Both the position numbers and the translations under genes were made by a program. The notes beneath the pieces were generated by a model, which had not been told where the DNA came from, did no database searches, and saw only the letters and a list, made by a program, of their open reading frames with translations. Of a stretch of 64,000 nucleotides of DNA, positions 35,646 through 43,235 are shown in pieces (within the stretch, counting starts at the first letter, position 1; each line of letters starts with the position of its first letter). The stretch is from a virus: the IMG/VR virus record IMGVR_UViG_3300032516_000007, positions 51,042 to 115,041 of that record; one strand, given 5' to 3'.

Positions 35646-36700
35646 GTATCGTTCCCGAATACATCATTCAGCAGGTACTTGTGAAAGGTTTCCGCGCCAT
35701 TCGCGATGATGGTCGTATTGTGGATATGCTCTTTCGTAATCTTCGTCAAGATGATCTTGACAAGTTGCGTACCTTTTTTCAAGAGTCCACTATCGATATC
35801 AACTTGAACTATCCTGATCAAGATCTTCATCTTCCAGCAATAGTGATCCTGCTGAAATCCGAAGCTGAGAGCCAAGCCTTTGTTGGCAATTTGATGGAAG
35901 GCCCCCAGATGGTGCGTTCACTGGGGCATCCTTTCCCTAAGGATGAATTGCGAGGGGATGCCACGGTTCTGGGAGCTGGTTCTGTGTCAACCACGGGTGG
36001 GGGCTACAGGACCTATCTTTCTCCCACCAAAGCCACAAAGGGAGAAGATGCAGCGGTTCACATCGCTGAGGGTTTGATCAAAGTGGTAGATCCTTTCGAG
36101 GAGGATGTGTTTGTTGTCATCCTTGAGGGAACAGGAGCTGGGCAGACTCGTCAGATCATCATGATTGATCCTGTGGGAAGTGGGTTTGATTCTAAGATCA
36201 CTGTCACTCCTTCTTGGGCTACGAATCCGGATAACACCTCTGTGATTGAAGTTCGAACAGCTCCAGATCAGTCTGGAGTAACAGGAGAACCATCCAAGCT
36301 GTTCACGTCTCAGGATATCATTGAGCGGAGGGGTGTTATCTATCAGACTACCTACGATCTTTTGATTGTGGGCTCAAACCCAGAAACAACAGTCTTTCTT
36401 TACAGTGTAGTGAAGGCTCTTATCTTCCTTAACGAACATTTCTTGATCAAACAAGGATTCATGAATCTGGCCATGTCAGGAACGGACTTCTCTCCACGCA
36501 CGGAGTTCTACCCTGATTTGGCATATCAACGGGCTTTGTCTTTAACGTTTAGCTACTCTTTCGATATTTACCAGAAGGCGTCGGAGGCATCCCTCATTGA
36601 TAAGATCACAGTGGGGTTGGCAGTTCATGATCCTGATGTTGATGACTCGGAAGATCCAGGTCGCACAGTGATCGAAACCACTTTGGACCTGACACCATAG
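35642..36700 (+). CDS. Tail terminator/completion protein candidate with inserted beta module, 352 aa
   Basis: The ATG overlaps the upstream TGA. The N-terminal ~115 and C-terminal ~120 residues look like one fold typical of tail terminator proteins (IIERRGVIYQTTYDLLIVGS, then a C-terminal beta region). Between them (about 115-210) is an inserted beta module: EGTGAGQTRQIIMIDPVG, then VTPSWATNPDNTSVIEV. The same module occurs in the tail sheath at about 38000. Position before the sheath gene fits a terminator, but the fold is inferred. Confidence 0.55.
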   Translation: MSIVPEYIIQQVLVKGFRAIRDDGRIVDMLFRNLRQDDLDKLRTFFQESTIDINLNYPDQDLHLPAIVILLKSEAESQAFVGNLMEGPQMVRSLGHPFPKDELRGDATVLGAGSVSTTGGGYRTYLSPTKATKGEDAAVHIAEGLIKVVDPFEEDVFVVILEGTGAGQTRQIIMIDPVGSGFDSKITVTPSWATNPDNTSVIEVRTAPDQSGVTGEPSKLFTSQDIIERRGVIYQTTYDLLIVGSNPETTVFLYSVVKALIFLNEHFLIKQGFMNLAMSGTDFSPRTEFYPDLAYQRALSLTFSYSFDIYQKASEASLIDKITVGLAVHDPDVDDSEDPGRTVIETTLDLTP

Positions 36701-36710
36701 GAGAACTGCA

Positions 36711-36947
36711 ATGGCAAAGACACCAAGTAAAGATTTGACCAATGCTGGTCCTCCCGTGGCCAGCGTCGAGGAGAAGGTTGAGGCAGTGGCTGAGCCTGTT
36801 CTGGAGACAGAGCAGCCAGTGTCATTCAGTCGGTGGTTCGCAGCTAAGGGTTTTCGGGCTCACTGGAAGGATGGAATGGCAGCGTTCACCAACACCACCA
36901 TCAAACGAACCATGTCCGATTGGGACAGGACGTTCAAAAGCTACTAA
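36711..36947 (+). CDS. Small protein before the sheath gene, 78 aa
   Basis: AGGAG precedes the ATG. The first half is Glu/Pro/Val-rich and disordered. The second half (PVSFSRWFAAKGFRAHWKDG) looks helical and amphipathic. Ends immediately before the sheath ribosome site. No family is recognised. Confidence 0.6.
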   Translation: MAKTPSKDLTNAGPPVASVEEKVEAVAEPVLETEQPVSFSRWFAAKGFRAHWKDGMAAFTNTTIKRTMSDWDRTFKSY

Positions 36948-36959
36948 GGAGAGGACACC

Positions 36960-39530
36960 ATGGCAAGGTCCGTCACATTCAATGGAATGACCCAGTTTCG
37001 GCCAGGTGGACTCACCAAGGTCGATGCGAGTGCTCTTGCTCAGATCAGTTTGGCGACCAATGGCATCATCGGTCTGATCGGTGAGGCTGATGGTGGGGAA
37101 CCGGGGGTGGTGGTCACCCTTGATGATCCTGCTTTGGCTAAGTCGGCTTTCCGCAGTGGCCCCTTGGCAGATGCCATTCGGGTGGTGTTCGATCCCTCAA
37201 ATGATCCTCGAGTTCCCGGAGGGGCTTTTCGATGCCTCTGTGTGAAGGCCAATCAGGGAACTCAGGCATCCCTGGTTCAGTACAACAAGATCGGAGCAGA
37301 TACGGCTGCGGCTGGTTCTACAACCACGCTCATCAACCTGACCACAGGTGCATTGGTTGCCAGTGAGATGATCGGAAACATCCTTCGGATTGGTGCGGAG
37401 GATAGACCCATCACTGCCAACGCAGTGGCTACGATCACGGTGTCTCCTGCGTTCTCAGCAGCTCCTCTGACAGGAACTGCATTGACCATCTTGGCTCCTG
37501 TGGCGACGGTCAAGTCTAGAGACTACGGACTGCACACGAATCAGATTCAACATGAGTACGAGCCTGGCGCGTCTTCGGGTCAGGCGTGGACTACCATGTT
37601 TGACAAGGTGGCTCAGATTGGGGAGGACATCGGTGGGAAGTCCTATCTCCAACTGGAGTACATTGGTCAGTCTGCTCGCGTGGTGACTGCTTCTGGAACT
37701 GCCTCAGGTGGTTCTGGAACCACCATTGTGGATGCCACAGCCACTTTCACAGGGATGATCAATTTCTTTGTGGAGATCACTTTGGCTGGTGTGATCAACC
37801 TTAGGAAGATCTCACTTACCACTCCAGCTACGACTCTGACTGTTTTGGCAATGAGTGGTACTCCTGTGGCAGAAGCGTACAGCGTCAGGAAGGGCCAAGT
37901 CCGAAACGGAACTGCCACGGCTGGTGGTGCTTCTACGATCACTTTGGAAGTTGCTCTCAACCTGGCTCTCAATGACATGGCTGGGCTGATTGTGGTCATC
38001 ACTGGTGGTACTGGTTCTGGTCAACGACGGTCCATCACTTCCAATACGGCTGGTGTGAGTTCAGTTCTCACGGTAGATCAGCCTTGGACTACCACTCCTG
38101 ATCTCACCTCCACCTATGAGATTCGCTATGCAACAGCGGCTAAGGCGACTCTTGCAGGATCACTAGGGAAGGCAACATCTCTCAAGACCTACGTGGCAGT
38201 TAACGGTGCCGTGTCAGGTCTTGACAAGACCTTCACGTTTGCCACCAACCAGACATTGGAAGAGCTAGTCGCAGCTATCAACGCCAACGTGGACTACAAG
38301 GCAACTGTCCCTGGTGGGATCAATGGCAATACCTTCTTGGTGAAGGATTTTGACTTTGATCTTGGGGATGTGGATGTGGACATTCGCAGCGACAAGGATG
38401 CAGTGGCCACTCCTCCTACTCCCACTGCCAATGTCCCTGTTCCATGGGCCAACAATTTCCGTGCTGATCTGTGGGTGATGATCCGGGACATCAACGAGAG
38501 GAATCAGAATGTCATTGCCACTCGTGCCTCTGGAATCAGCAAGGGAGCTGGCCAGGGTCGTCCCGAGTTCACTGGTGGCAGCATCGGAAACCCAGGGGAC
38601 ACCTTCAAGTACCTCACAGGTGGAACGAGGGGGACCAGTGCCAACTCCAATTGGCAGGATGCCTTTGATCTGTTGCTCAAGCAACGATGCAACTTCGTGA
38701 TTCCCCTCATCGTCCGTGATCTTGTTGAGGAGGACCTTGGATCAACGGCTACCTGGTCCTCAGTGTCTGCCCAGCTTTCAGCACACGTCAAGGCTGCCAA
38801 CGGGATCGAGAAGACAGAGCGTGGTGGTGTCATTGGGTATCGTGGCACCAAGACCAATCTGATCTTGAAAGCCAATGCCCTCAACAACACGGACATCCAG
38901 ATCGTCTCTCAGAAGCCCATGTGTCTGGATGTGGGGGGCACCCTGAAGGTGATGGATGAGTGGGCCATGGCAGCTCTGGCCGTGGGCATGCGAGCTGGAA
39001 TGCCTGAGGTGGGTGAGCCTCTGACCCACAAGTACCCCAAGACCACAGAGATTGCCCAGGACAGCAGTTGGGACCCCTCGGAGAGGACGGATGCCAACCA
39101 GTTCATCCAGGCTGGTATCCTCTTCGCGGAGACGATCAAGGGCAAGGGCATTCGCTGGGTGCGGGACATCACCACGCATGTTCAGGATGACAACCTTGCC
39201 TACATGGAGGGAAGCGTTCGTGATGTGGTTCGCTTCGTGTCCTATGGTCTTCGCACTCTACTGGAAGATCGATTCACGGGCGTCAAGGCCACCCCCACCA
39301 ATGCCACAGGCATCAAGGACACAGCTTCGGAATACCTGGAGCTGGCTCGGTCCCAAAACCTCATCGTGGACAGCACTGACGAGAGAGGTGCTGTCATCAA
39401 GGCATTCCACAATCTGCGGGTGAAGATCAGCGGAGACGTTGCAACCATCCGAGTAGAGATCTTCCCTGTGGTTGGGATCAATTTCCAACTCAATGAAATA
39501 TTCTTGCAGCTACCAACACAGGCTGCATAA
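36960..39530 (+). CDS. Tail sheath protein, 856 aa
   Basis: AAGGAG precedes the ATG. The N-terminus starts like a sheath subunit. The C-terminal 250 residues match the contractile sheath family: RTDANQFIQAGILFAETIKG, IRWVRDITTHVQDDNLAYME, DVVRFVSYGLRTLLEDRF, and the final strand NFQLNEIFLQLP. The length is well above T4 gp18 (659). Extra beta domains are inserted in the middle (about 120-400), one of them (about 320-400) containing GTGSGQRRSIT and VDQPWTTTPDLTSTYEI, the same module as in the terminator candidate. A contracting sheath fixes the phage as a myovirus. High confidence on the family. Confidence 0.9.
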   Translation: MARSVTFNGMTQFRPGGLTKVDASALAQISLATNGIIGLIGEADGGEPGVVVTLDDPALAKSAFRSGPLADAIRVVFDPSNDPRVPGGAFRCLCVKANQGTQASLVQYNKIGADTAAAGSTTTLINLTTGALVASEMIGNILRIGAEDRPITANAVATITVSPAFSAAPLTGTALTILAPVATVKSRDYGLHTNQIQHEYEPGASSGQAWTTMFDKVAQIGEDIGGKSYLQLEYIGQSARVVTASGTASGGSGTTIVDATATFTGMINFFVEITLAGVINLRKISLTTPATTLTVLAMSGTPVAEAYSVRKGQVRNGTATAGGASTITLEVALNLALNDMAGLIVVITGGTGSGQRRSITSNTAGVSSVLTVDQPWTTTPDLTSTYEIRYATAAKATLAGSLGKATSLKTYVAVNGAVSGLDKTFTFATNQTLEELVAAINANVDYKATVPGGINGNTFLVKDFDFDLGDVDVDIRSDKDAVATPPTPTANVPVPWANNFRADLWVMIRDINERNQNVIATRASGISKGAGQGRPEFTGGSIGNPGDTFKYLTGGTRGTSANSNWQDAFDLLLKQRCNFVIPLIVRDLVEEDLGSTATWSSVSAQLSAHVKAANGIEKTERGGVIGYRGTKTNLILKANALNNTDIQIVSQKPMCLDVGGTLKVMDEWAMAALAVGMRAGMPEVGEPLTHKYPKTTEIAQDSSWDPSERTDANQFIQAGILFAETIKGKGIRWVRDITTHVQDDNLAYMEGSVRDVVRFVSYGLRTLLEDRFTGVKATPTNATGIKDTASEYLELARSQNLIVDSTDERGAVIKAFHNLRVKISGDVATIRVEIFPVVGINFQLNEIFLQLPTQAA

Positions 39531-39588
39531 GAAATTAGCTACCGACGCAGGCAGCGTAGTTAGCTAGAAACCAAAAGGAGAAGAAGTC

Positions 39589-40659
39589 ATGGCAATCGCG
39601 ATTCCGGCTCTGATCGATACTCAACTGACTGCGTTTCGAACCTCGATGCAACCAAAGCAGGATTCTGTCACGAAGACTGAATCCTTCGTGGTGGCCCCAG
39701 GAGTGCTTGGCAACCGAGCTGCTGATCTTCTGGACATCCTCGCGAATCTGGTTGATGTCACGGGTCTGGTGACGACTGGCACCCATGTGGCTGCTGATGC
39801 AGCCAATGGTGTGTCATCGCCAACCGCAACCAACCAGGCCACCGCAGACACGATGGCTGATGAGATGAAGGGTGACTACAATGCCCACCGTGTTGTGACC
39901 CCTGCGGTCCATGGGGCAGCGGACGCCACCAATGTGGTGACAGCTCTGGGCAGTGATGGGAGCGAGGCCAGGCTGGTTCTGCTGGCCAACGACATTCGAG
40001 TCCAGGTGCTTGCTCACATGGCTCGTGTGACCACTGCTACGCATGGTGTGGCTGATCCAAATGTGGTCACGGTGGCAGCCTGTACCAACACTGCGACGGC
40101 AGTCACTCTCATGAATCACCTGAAGCTGATCTACAATGCTCACATCGCGAACATCAACGGTGTGAGTGCCACTGGCGTTGCTGATCTTGGTGCCTACACG
40201 GGGGTGAATGCTCTCGTGGGAGCCAAGGTGACGTTCACGGGGAACATCACGACAGCTTTGACTGGGAAGTACGCCTTTGTGATCTCCAACACGACGGGCG
40301 TTCTTTACTTCGCTCCTGGATCACTTCCCGCCTCGCCCAGAACTGGTGACACCTATTCGGTGGAGTTCGCAGCCATCGATAAGGATCTGGCGGCACTGAG
40401 GGGTGGCAAGGGTCTTGGGGACAGCGCATCGAATCCCTACGGTCCTGGTCCCTCGCTCATCAACGCTCTGATGGTCATGATCGCCCAGCTTGGGGGAGCG
40501 GTTCCCTCCTACCTGACTGCCGTGGCAGCTCAGCCGTTCGGGATTGGGAGTCCCCATGCAGCCAACCCGTCGGGTCGTGGGTCAGCAGCCATGATCCTCA
40601 TGGCTGAGGCCATGCTGGCGGCTAGAGACACGGTGGCTGCCTACACCAAGCCTGCGTAG
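39589..40659 (+). CDS. YNAH-repeat structural protein between sheath and tube, 356 aa
   Basis: AAAGGAG precedes the ATG. Residues about 60-210 hold three repeats like those in the 671-residue protein: DEMKGDYNAHRV then AVHGAADATNVV; NDIRVQVLAHMARV then THGVADPNVV; and LKLIYNAHIANING. The C-terminal part is Ala/Gly-rich and helical. Sharing this repeat with a capsid-region protein suggests a common lattice-binding element. The place between sheath and tube suggests a tail protein, possibly a second tube or a sheath-associated layer. Function unknown. Confidence 0.6.
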   Translation: MAIAIPALIDTQLTAFRTSMQPKQDSVTKTESFVVAPGVLGNRAADLLDILANLVDVTGLVTTGTHVAADAANGVSSPTATNQATADTMADEMKGDYNAHRVVTPAVHGAADATNVVTALGSDGSEARLVLLANDIRVQVLAHMARVTTATHGVADPNVVTVAACTNTATAVTLMNHLKLIYNAHIANINGVSATGVADLGAYTGVNALVGAKVTFTGNITTALTGKYAFVISNTTGVLYFAPGSLPASPRTGDTYSVEFAAIDKDLAALRGGKGLGDSASNPYGPGPSLINALMVMIAQLGGAVPSYLTAVAAQPFGIGSPHAANPSGRGSAAMILMAEAMLAARDTVAAYTKPA

Positions 40660-40699
40660 TTCCTGATAAACTTCAAGCTGATACTCTTTGTTCGCCAGC

Positions 40700-40729
40700 T
40701 TGACAGTGGTTCTAGAACTAACGTAGACT
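40700..40729 (+). promoter_or_regulatory. Promoter-like element with TTCTAGAA, upstream of a terminator
   Basis: TTGACA (40700-40705), 18 bases, then TAGACT (40724-40729). TTCTAGAA (40710-40717) lies in the spacer 6 bases before the -10. The strong terminator at 40763 follows, so a transcript from here would be about 65 bases unless antiterminated. Confidence 0.55.
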
Positions 40730-40762
40730 CGATCTACCTGTTGTCCACCAGGCCACAGGCTT

Positions 40763-40803
40763 GGCCCCCCAGCGGTCCTCGACTTCTGGGGGGCCATCTT
40801 TCC
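40763..40803 (+). terminator. Strong terminator before the tail tube gene
   Basis: GGCCCCCCAG pairs with CTGGGGGGCC around a 13-base loop, followed by ATCTTT. A 10-base-pair GC stem with a short T-run. It lies 102 bases upstream of the tube ATG. Confidence 0.8.
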
Positions 40804-40904
40804 AGAAACGTGCTCTGGTTCTGACCAGACCTCACGGTCAACCTTCGGCACGTTCGAAGTTCACAGATCGAAATCAACAACAACTTTGAATAGGAGCTAC
40901 GTTC

Positions 40905-41035
40905 ATGCCGATCATCGCACCAGATCAATCCAACGTGAAGGGTCCCGGTCAGGTCTTCACAGGTCCACGAGCCCTCTTCAAGATCGGAAAAGATCCCGTG
41001 GGCTACGCTGGCAATGTCTCTGGTGAGGAAACCAT
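40905..41035 (+). CDS. Tail tube protein, exon 1
   Basis: AGGAG (40893-40897) precedes the ATG. The 43 complete codons (MPIIAPDQSNVKGPGQVFTG, then KIGKDPVGYAGNVSGEET) match the N-terminus expected for a contractile-tail tube protein. If translated straight on, the frame stops at 41040-41042. Joined to exon 2 at 42039, the reading frame is kept (codon AT|C) and the protein becomes 155 residues. The exon ends CCAU, which can pair with GUGG in the intron (U-G at the splice), as group I introns require. This is a split gene, not a pseudogene. Confidence 0.75.
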
Positions 41036-42038
41036 CAAGTAAGGTGGCCCAGGAGAGAGATCTCTTGAGGAGAACCGCGTGAATTGCTGGAACCCTACAG
41101 TGTGTGGCAACACCATGGGAATCAGCAGCCAAGCTCCTGGGGAAACCTGGGAGAAGGTTCAACGACTACCCGATGGGGAAGTCTTAGTAGAGGGCTCTAT
41201 GAGTCCATCGAAGCTGTACGAAAAGTTGACGCGACATGAGCTTCGCTCAGCAGTGATCGGAATGACCTTGGGTGATTTCAATCTTCAACTCCATGGTGTG
41301 AATGTGAGAGCACAAACCTCACATTCGCCCAACGTGCGTGATTATGTGGAGCTGAAAGGAACCATCCTGAGGCAGATTCCGGGTCTTGGATACTCTTTCA
41401 AGGATGTGGTTCAGGTGAATCGCAAGCTTGGCAAGAGTTATCCTCAGATCAAGATCTGGACCACCACTCATCCATTTCTAACCAAGATCAGAGAGAGGAT
41501 GTACAGACCTGAGAAGCAGCTCAATAAAGGGCTTCTGGAAAGTCTTACTCCTCTTGGTCTGGCCTTGTGGTTCATGGATGATGGTCACTTGTCCCTTCAT
41601 CATAATGTGAAGAGATACAGTACCGACACAGATCGATCACCTTCCGAGAGAAGCATCAGTTCGAGACCATTGATCATGAATACTCATTCATTCTCAGAGG
41701 AAGAGAATGAAGTGATCTGTTCATGGTTGATGTCTAGATGGGGTATCGAAAGCCAAGTGAAGTGGTCTAAAGGATTCTTCGTGTATATGAACACGGAGAA
41801 TGCACGCAGGTTCGTGGACATTGTTCGTCCTTACGTTCTTGCTGTGCCTTCGATGCACTACAAGATCAACTTTAAGTACAAGAATGCTTCCCCAGAACTC
41901 CTTCGGTTCAATATTGAATACTGGACCATGGAGGAAGGGCACGAGCGCGCGGCATCCTGTGTGCGACAGGATGGTGATATAGTCTGAGCCTCTGGGAAAC
42001 CAGAGGAAGTGGAGTCTAAACAACTCCACGGTAACAAG
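41036..42038 (+). ncRNA. Group I self-splicing intron in the tail tube gene
   Basis: All four conserved core elements of group I introns are visible in order: P (AATTGCTGGAA, 41082-41092), Q (AATCAGCAGCC, 41120-41130), R (GTTCAACGACTA, 41157-41168) and S (GATATAGTC, 41976-41984). R and S pair as GACUA/UAGUC (P7). P3 can form between CCGCG (41075-41079) and CGCGG (41948-41952), and P8 between CATCCTGT and ACAGGATG. Downstream hairpins include CCTCTGG-GAAA-CCAGAGG (41989-42006). The intron would end in G at 42038. The endonuclease gene lies between R and the P3 3' strand. Exact ends are inferred from frame and base pairing. Confidence 0.85.
41199..41987 (+). CDS. LAGLIDADG homing endonuclease inside the intron, 262 aa
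   Basis: I start at ATG 41199, after AGAGGG; the frame is open back to 41079 but that part overlaps the ribozyme core. Two LAGLIDADG helices are present: SAVIGMTLGDFNLQ and PLGLALWFMDDGHLSL, each ending in the acidic residue that binds metal. Between and after them are typical beta-rich DNA-contacting regions (VYMNTENARRFVDIV). One chain with two motifs acts as a monomer. It would cut intron-less copies of the tube gene and so spread the intron. The stop codon overlaps the S element (GATATAGTC then TGA), so the end of the coding sequence and the ribozyme core share bases. Confidence 0.88.
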   Translation: MSPSKLYEKLTRHELRSAVIGMTLGDFNLQLHGVNVRAQTSHSPNVRDYVELKGTILRQIPGLGYSFKDVVQVNRKLGKSYPQIKIWTTTHPFLTKIRERMYRPEKQLNKGLLESLTPLGLALWFMDDGHLSLHHNVKRYSTDTDRSPSERSISSRPLIMNTHSFSEEENEVICSWLMSRWGIESQVKWSKGFFVYMNTENARRFVDIVRPYVLAVPSMHYKINFKYKNASPELLRFNIEYWTMEEGHERAASCVRQDGDIV

Positions 42039-42375
42039 CTGCGATTACGAGCCAGTTGACTGCCTTGATCTTCTGGAAGTGAAGGAGCATGTGCCAGTGG
42101 CATATCGCTGCTCCCTCAATGCCACGGTGTTTCGGATCATTGGGCAGTCGCTCAAGAAGGTGGGAATCTTCCCCACGATCCAAAGCATCATCACCGCTGA
42201 GTCACTGACAGCTTCCATCGAAGATGCCAAGCCCGTTGAGGGTGGACGTAGGACCATGGCGTTCTTCCAGGGCGTGCGGGCCAGTGGCCATTCTTGGGAT
42301 GTCACATCTCGAGGACTGACTGCTGACAACGTGACCTTTGTCGCGATCAGAGTCGAGGATGAGTCAGAACGGTAA
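42039..42375 (+). CDS. Tail tube protein, exon 2
   Basis: Continues exon 1 in frame as ICDYEPVDCLDLLEV, giving a 155-residue tube protein. The sequence pattern fits tail tube proteins: a strand pair at the exon junction, then VPVAYRCSLNATVFRIIGQS, KVGIFPTIQSIITAESLTAS and a final SHSWDVTSRGLTADNVTFVA strand. A GTG at 42079 allows translation of a shorter piece, but it lacks a ribosome site and would lose the first strands. It forms the inner tube inside the sheath, built around the tape measure. The order sheath, tube, chaperone, tape measure supports the call. Confidence 0.75.
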
Positions 42376-42430
42376 CCCAGTGAAATCATTGGGTTAAGTA
42401 GAGGTCTGGTGGAAAACAGGAGAAGATCAG

Positions 42431-42922
42431 ATGGATCAAGGAATGATGACCGCAGTACCCATGCCTCGGATTTTGGATTTCTTCATCAAGCACACGACCC
42501 ATGATGGGAGAGTGCTCGAGGGAACCTTCACCACCAAGAAGCTCAGCATCAAAGGCATGGCTGGGATTCAGGTTCGCAAGGTTCAGCTCAACGGAGGCTA
42601 CTACTTCGATGAGAAGAAGCCTGGGATGGGGATTGATGAGGAGACGGACTGGACCAACTACATGATTGCTCATCTTGAGCAATCATTGATCAGAAAGCCC
42701 ACGTGGTGGAACCTGGATGAGCTTGATGACCTTGATCTCATCCTATCTGTGTTCAAGAAGGTCGCTACGTTCGAGAACTCATTTGCCTCCCCTCTCCGAG
42801 GAGCCGCTGTCATTGTTCAAGGCAGCCCGGTTGATAGCGGCGGCTCGAGTGAAGGATCCGGGGCTGCTGGACGTGTTGCGGCGGTGGGTGGAGGACAAGT
42901 TCAAGCTTCCCTGGACCCATGA
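42431..42922 (+). CDS. Tail assembly chaperone, short form
   Basis: AGGAG precedes the ATG. This gene stands where the gpG/gpGT chaperones stand, between tube and tape measure. The first ~118 residues are well-ordered protein (LDFFIKHTTHDGRVLEGTF, helices to LSVFKKVATFENSF). The last ~45 residues (GGSSEGSGAAGRV-like) look like an out-of-frame shadow, because the reading in another frame becomes protein-like there. The short product may be released at 42922, and the long product made by frameshift into the frame ending at 43220. Function: chaperone that coats the tape measure during tail assembly. Confidence 0.65.
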   Translation: MDQGMMTAVPMPRILDFFIKHTTHDGRVLEGTFTTKKLSIKGMAGIQVRKVQLNGGYYFDEKKPGMGIDEETDWTNYMIAHLEQSLIRKPTWWNLDELDDLDLILSVFKKVATFENSFASPLRGAAVIVQGSPVDSGGSSEGSGAAGRVAAVGGGQVQASLDP

Positions 42923-43220
42923 GGCTATCCAAAGTCAGACGCTTCTAGAACTACTGACTTCGTACTGGGAGGATTACTACGAGGAACACAGGCTCGAAGC
43001 CAGTCGAGATGAGAAGGGTGAGGTCACTTTTGGTACTGGTGATCCTTACATCGATAAGTGGGAACAAGAGATAGCTATGGGTCTCGAACCTGATCTTCTG
43101 GAGGACTTGCCATCCTGGCATCGCGATAAAGCAAACCCCAAAGAAGAGAAATCAGAAGATCAGAGTGATGTCTCCAAGGATGGCTTCAAGGACGACTACA
43201 GCCGGTTGGCCTCTGGTTGA
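42792..43220 (+). CDS. Tail assembly chaperone, frameshift extension
   Basis: From about 42792 this frame is protein-like: LSEEPLSLFKAARLIAAARV, then LRRWVEDKFKLPWTHEAI and an acidic C-terminus. It lacks a convincing start codon of its own. Moving from the upstream frame into this one needs a +1 or -2 shift. The run TCCCCT (42788-42793) would let a proline tRNA slip from CCT back to CCC (-2), as happens in Mu-like phages, which use -2 rather than the -1 of lambda. It carries one TTCTAGAA copy at 42943. The slip site is inferred. Confidence 0.55.
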   Translation, partial: LSEEPLSLFKAARLIAAARVKDPGLLDVLRRWVEDKFKLPWTHEAIQSQTLLELLTSYWEDYYEEHRLEASRDEKGEVTFGTGDPYIDKWEQEIAMGLEPDLLEDLPSWHRDKANPKEEKSEDQSDVSKDGFKDDYSRLASG

Positions 43221-43235
43221 CGGAGCGTAGCCCTA

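Noticed and set aside
40905-41042. Tail tube gene broken by a stop codon (pseudogene)
   Set aside because: A complete group I core follows and splicing restores the frame, so the stop is intronic.
41079-41198. N-terminal 40 residues of the longest endonuclease frame
   Set aside because: This part overlaps the P, Q and R elements of the ribozyme and lacks a ribosome site; ATG 41199 is better.
42079-42375. Stand-alone gene starting at GTG 42079
   Set aside because: No ribosome site; it lacks the first strands of the tube protein that exon 1 supplies.
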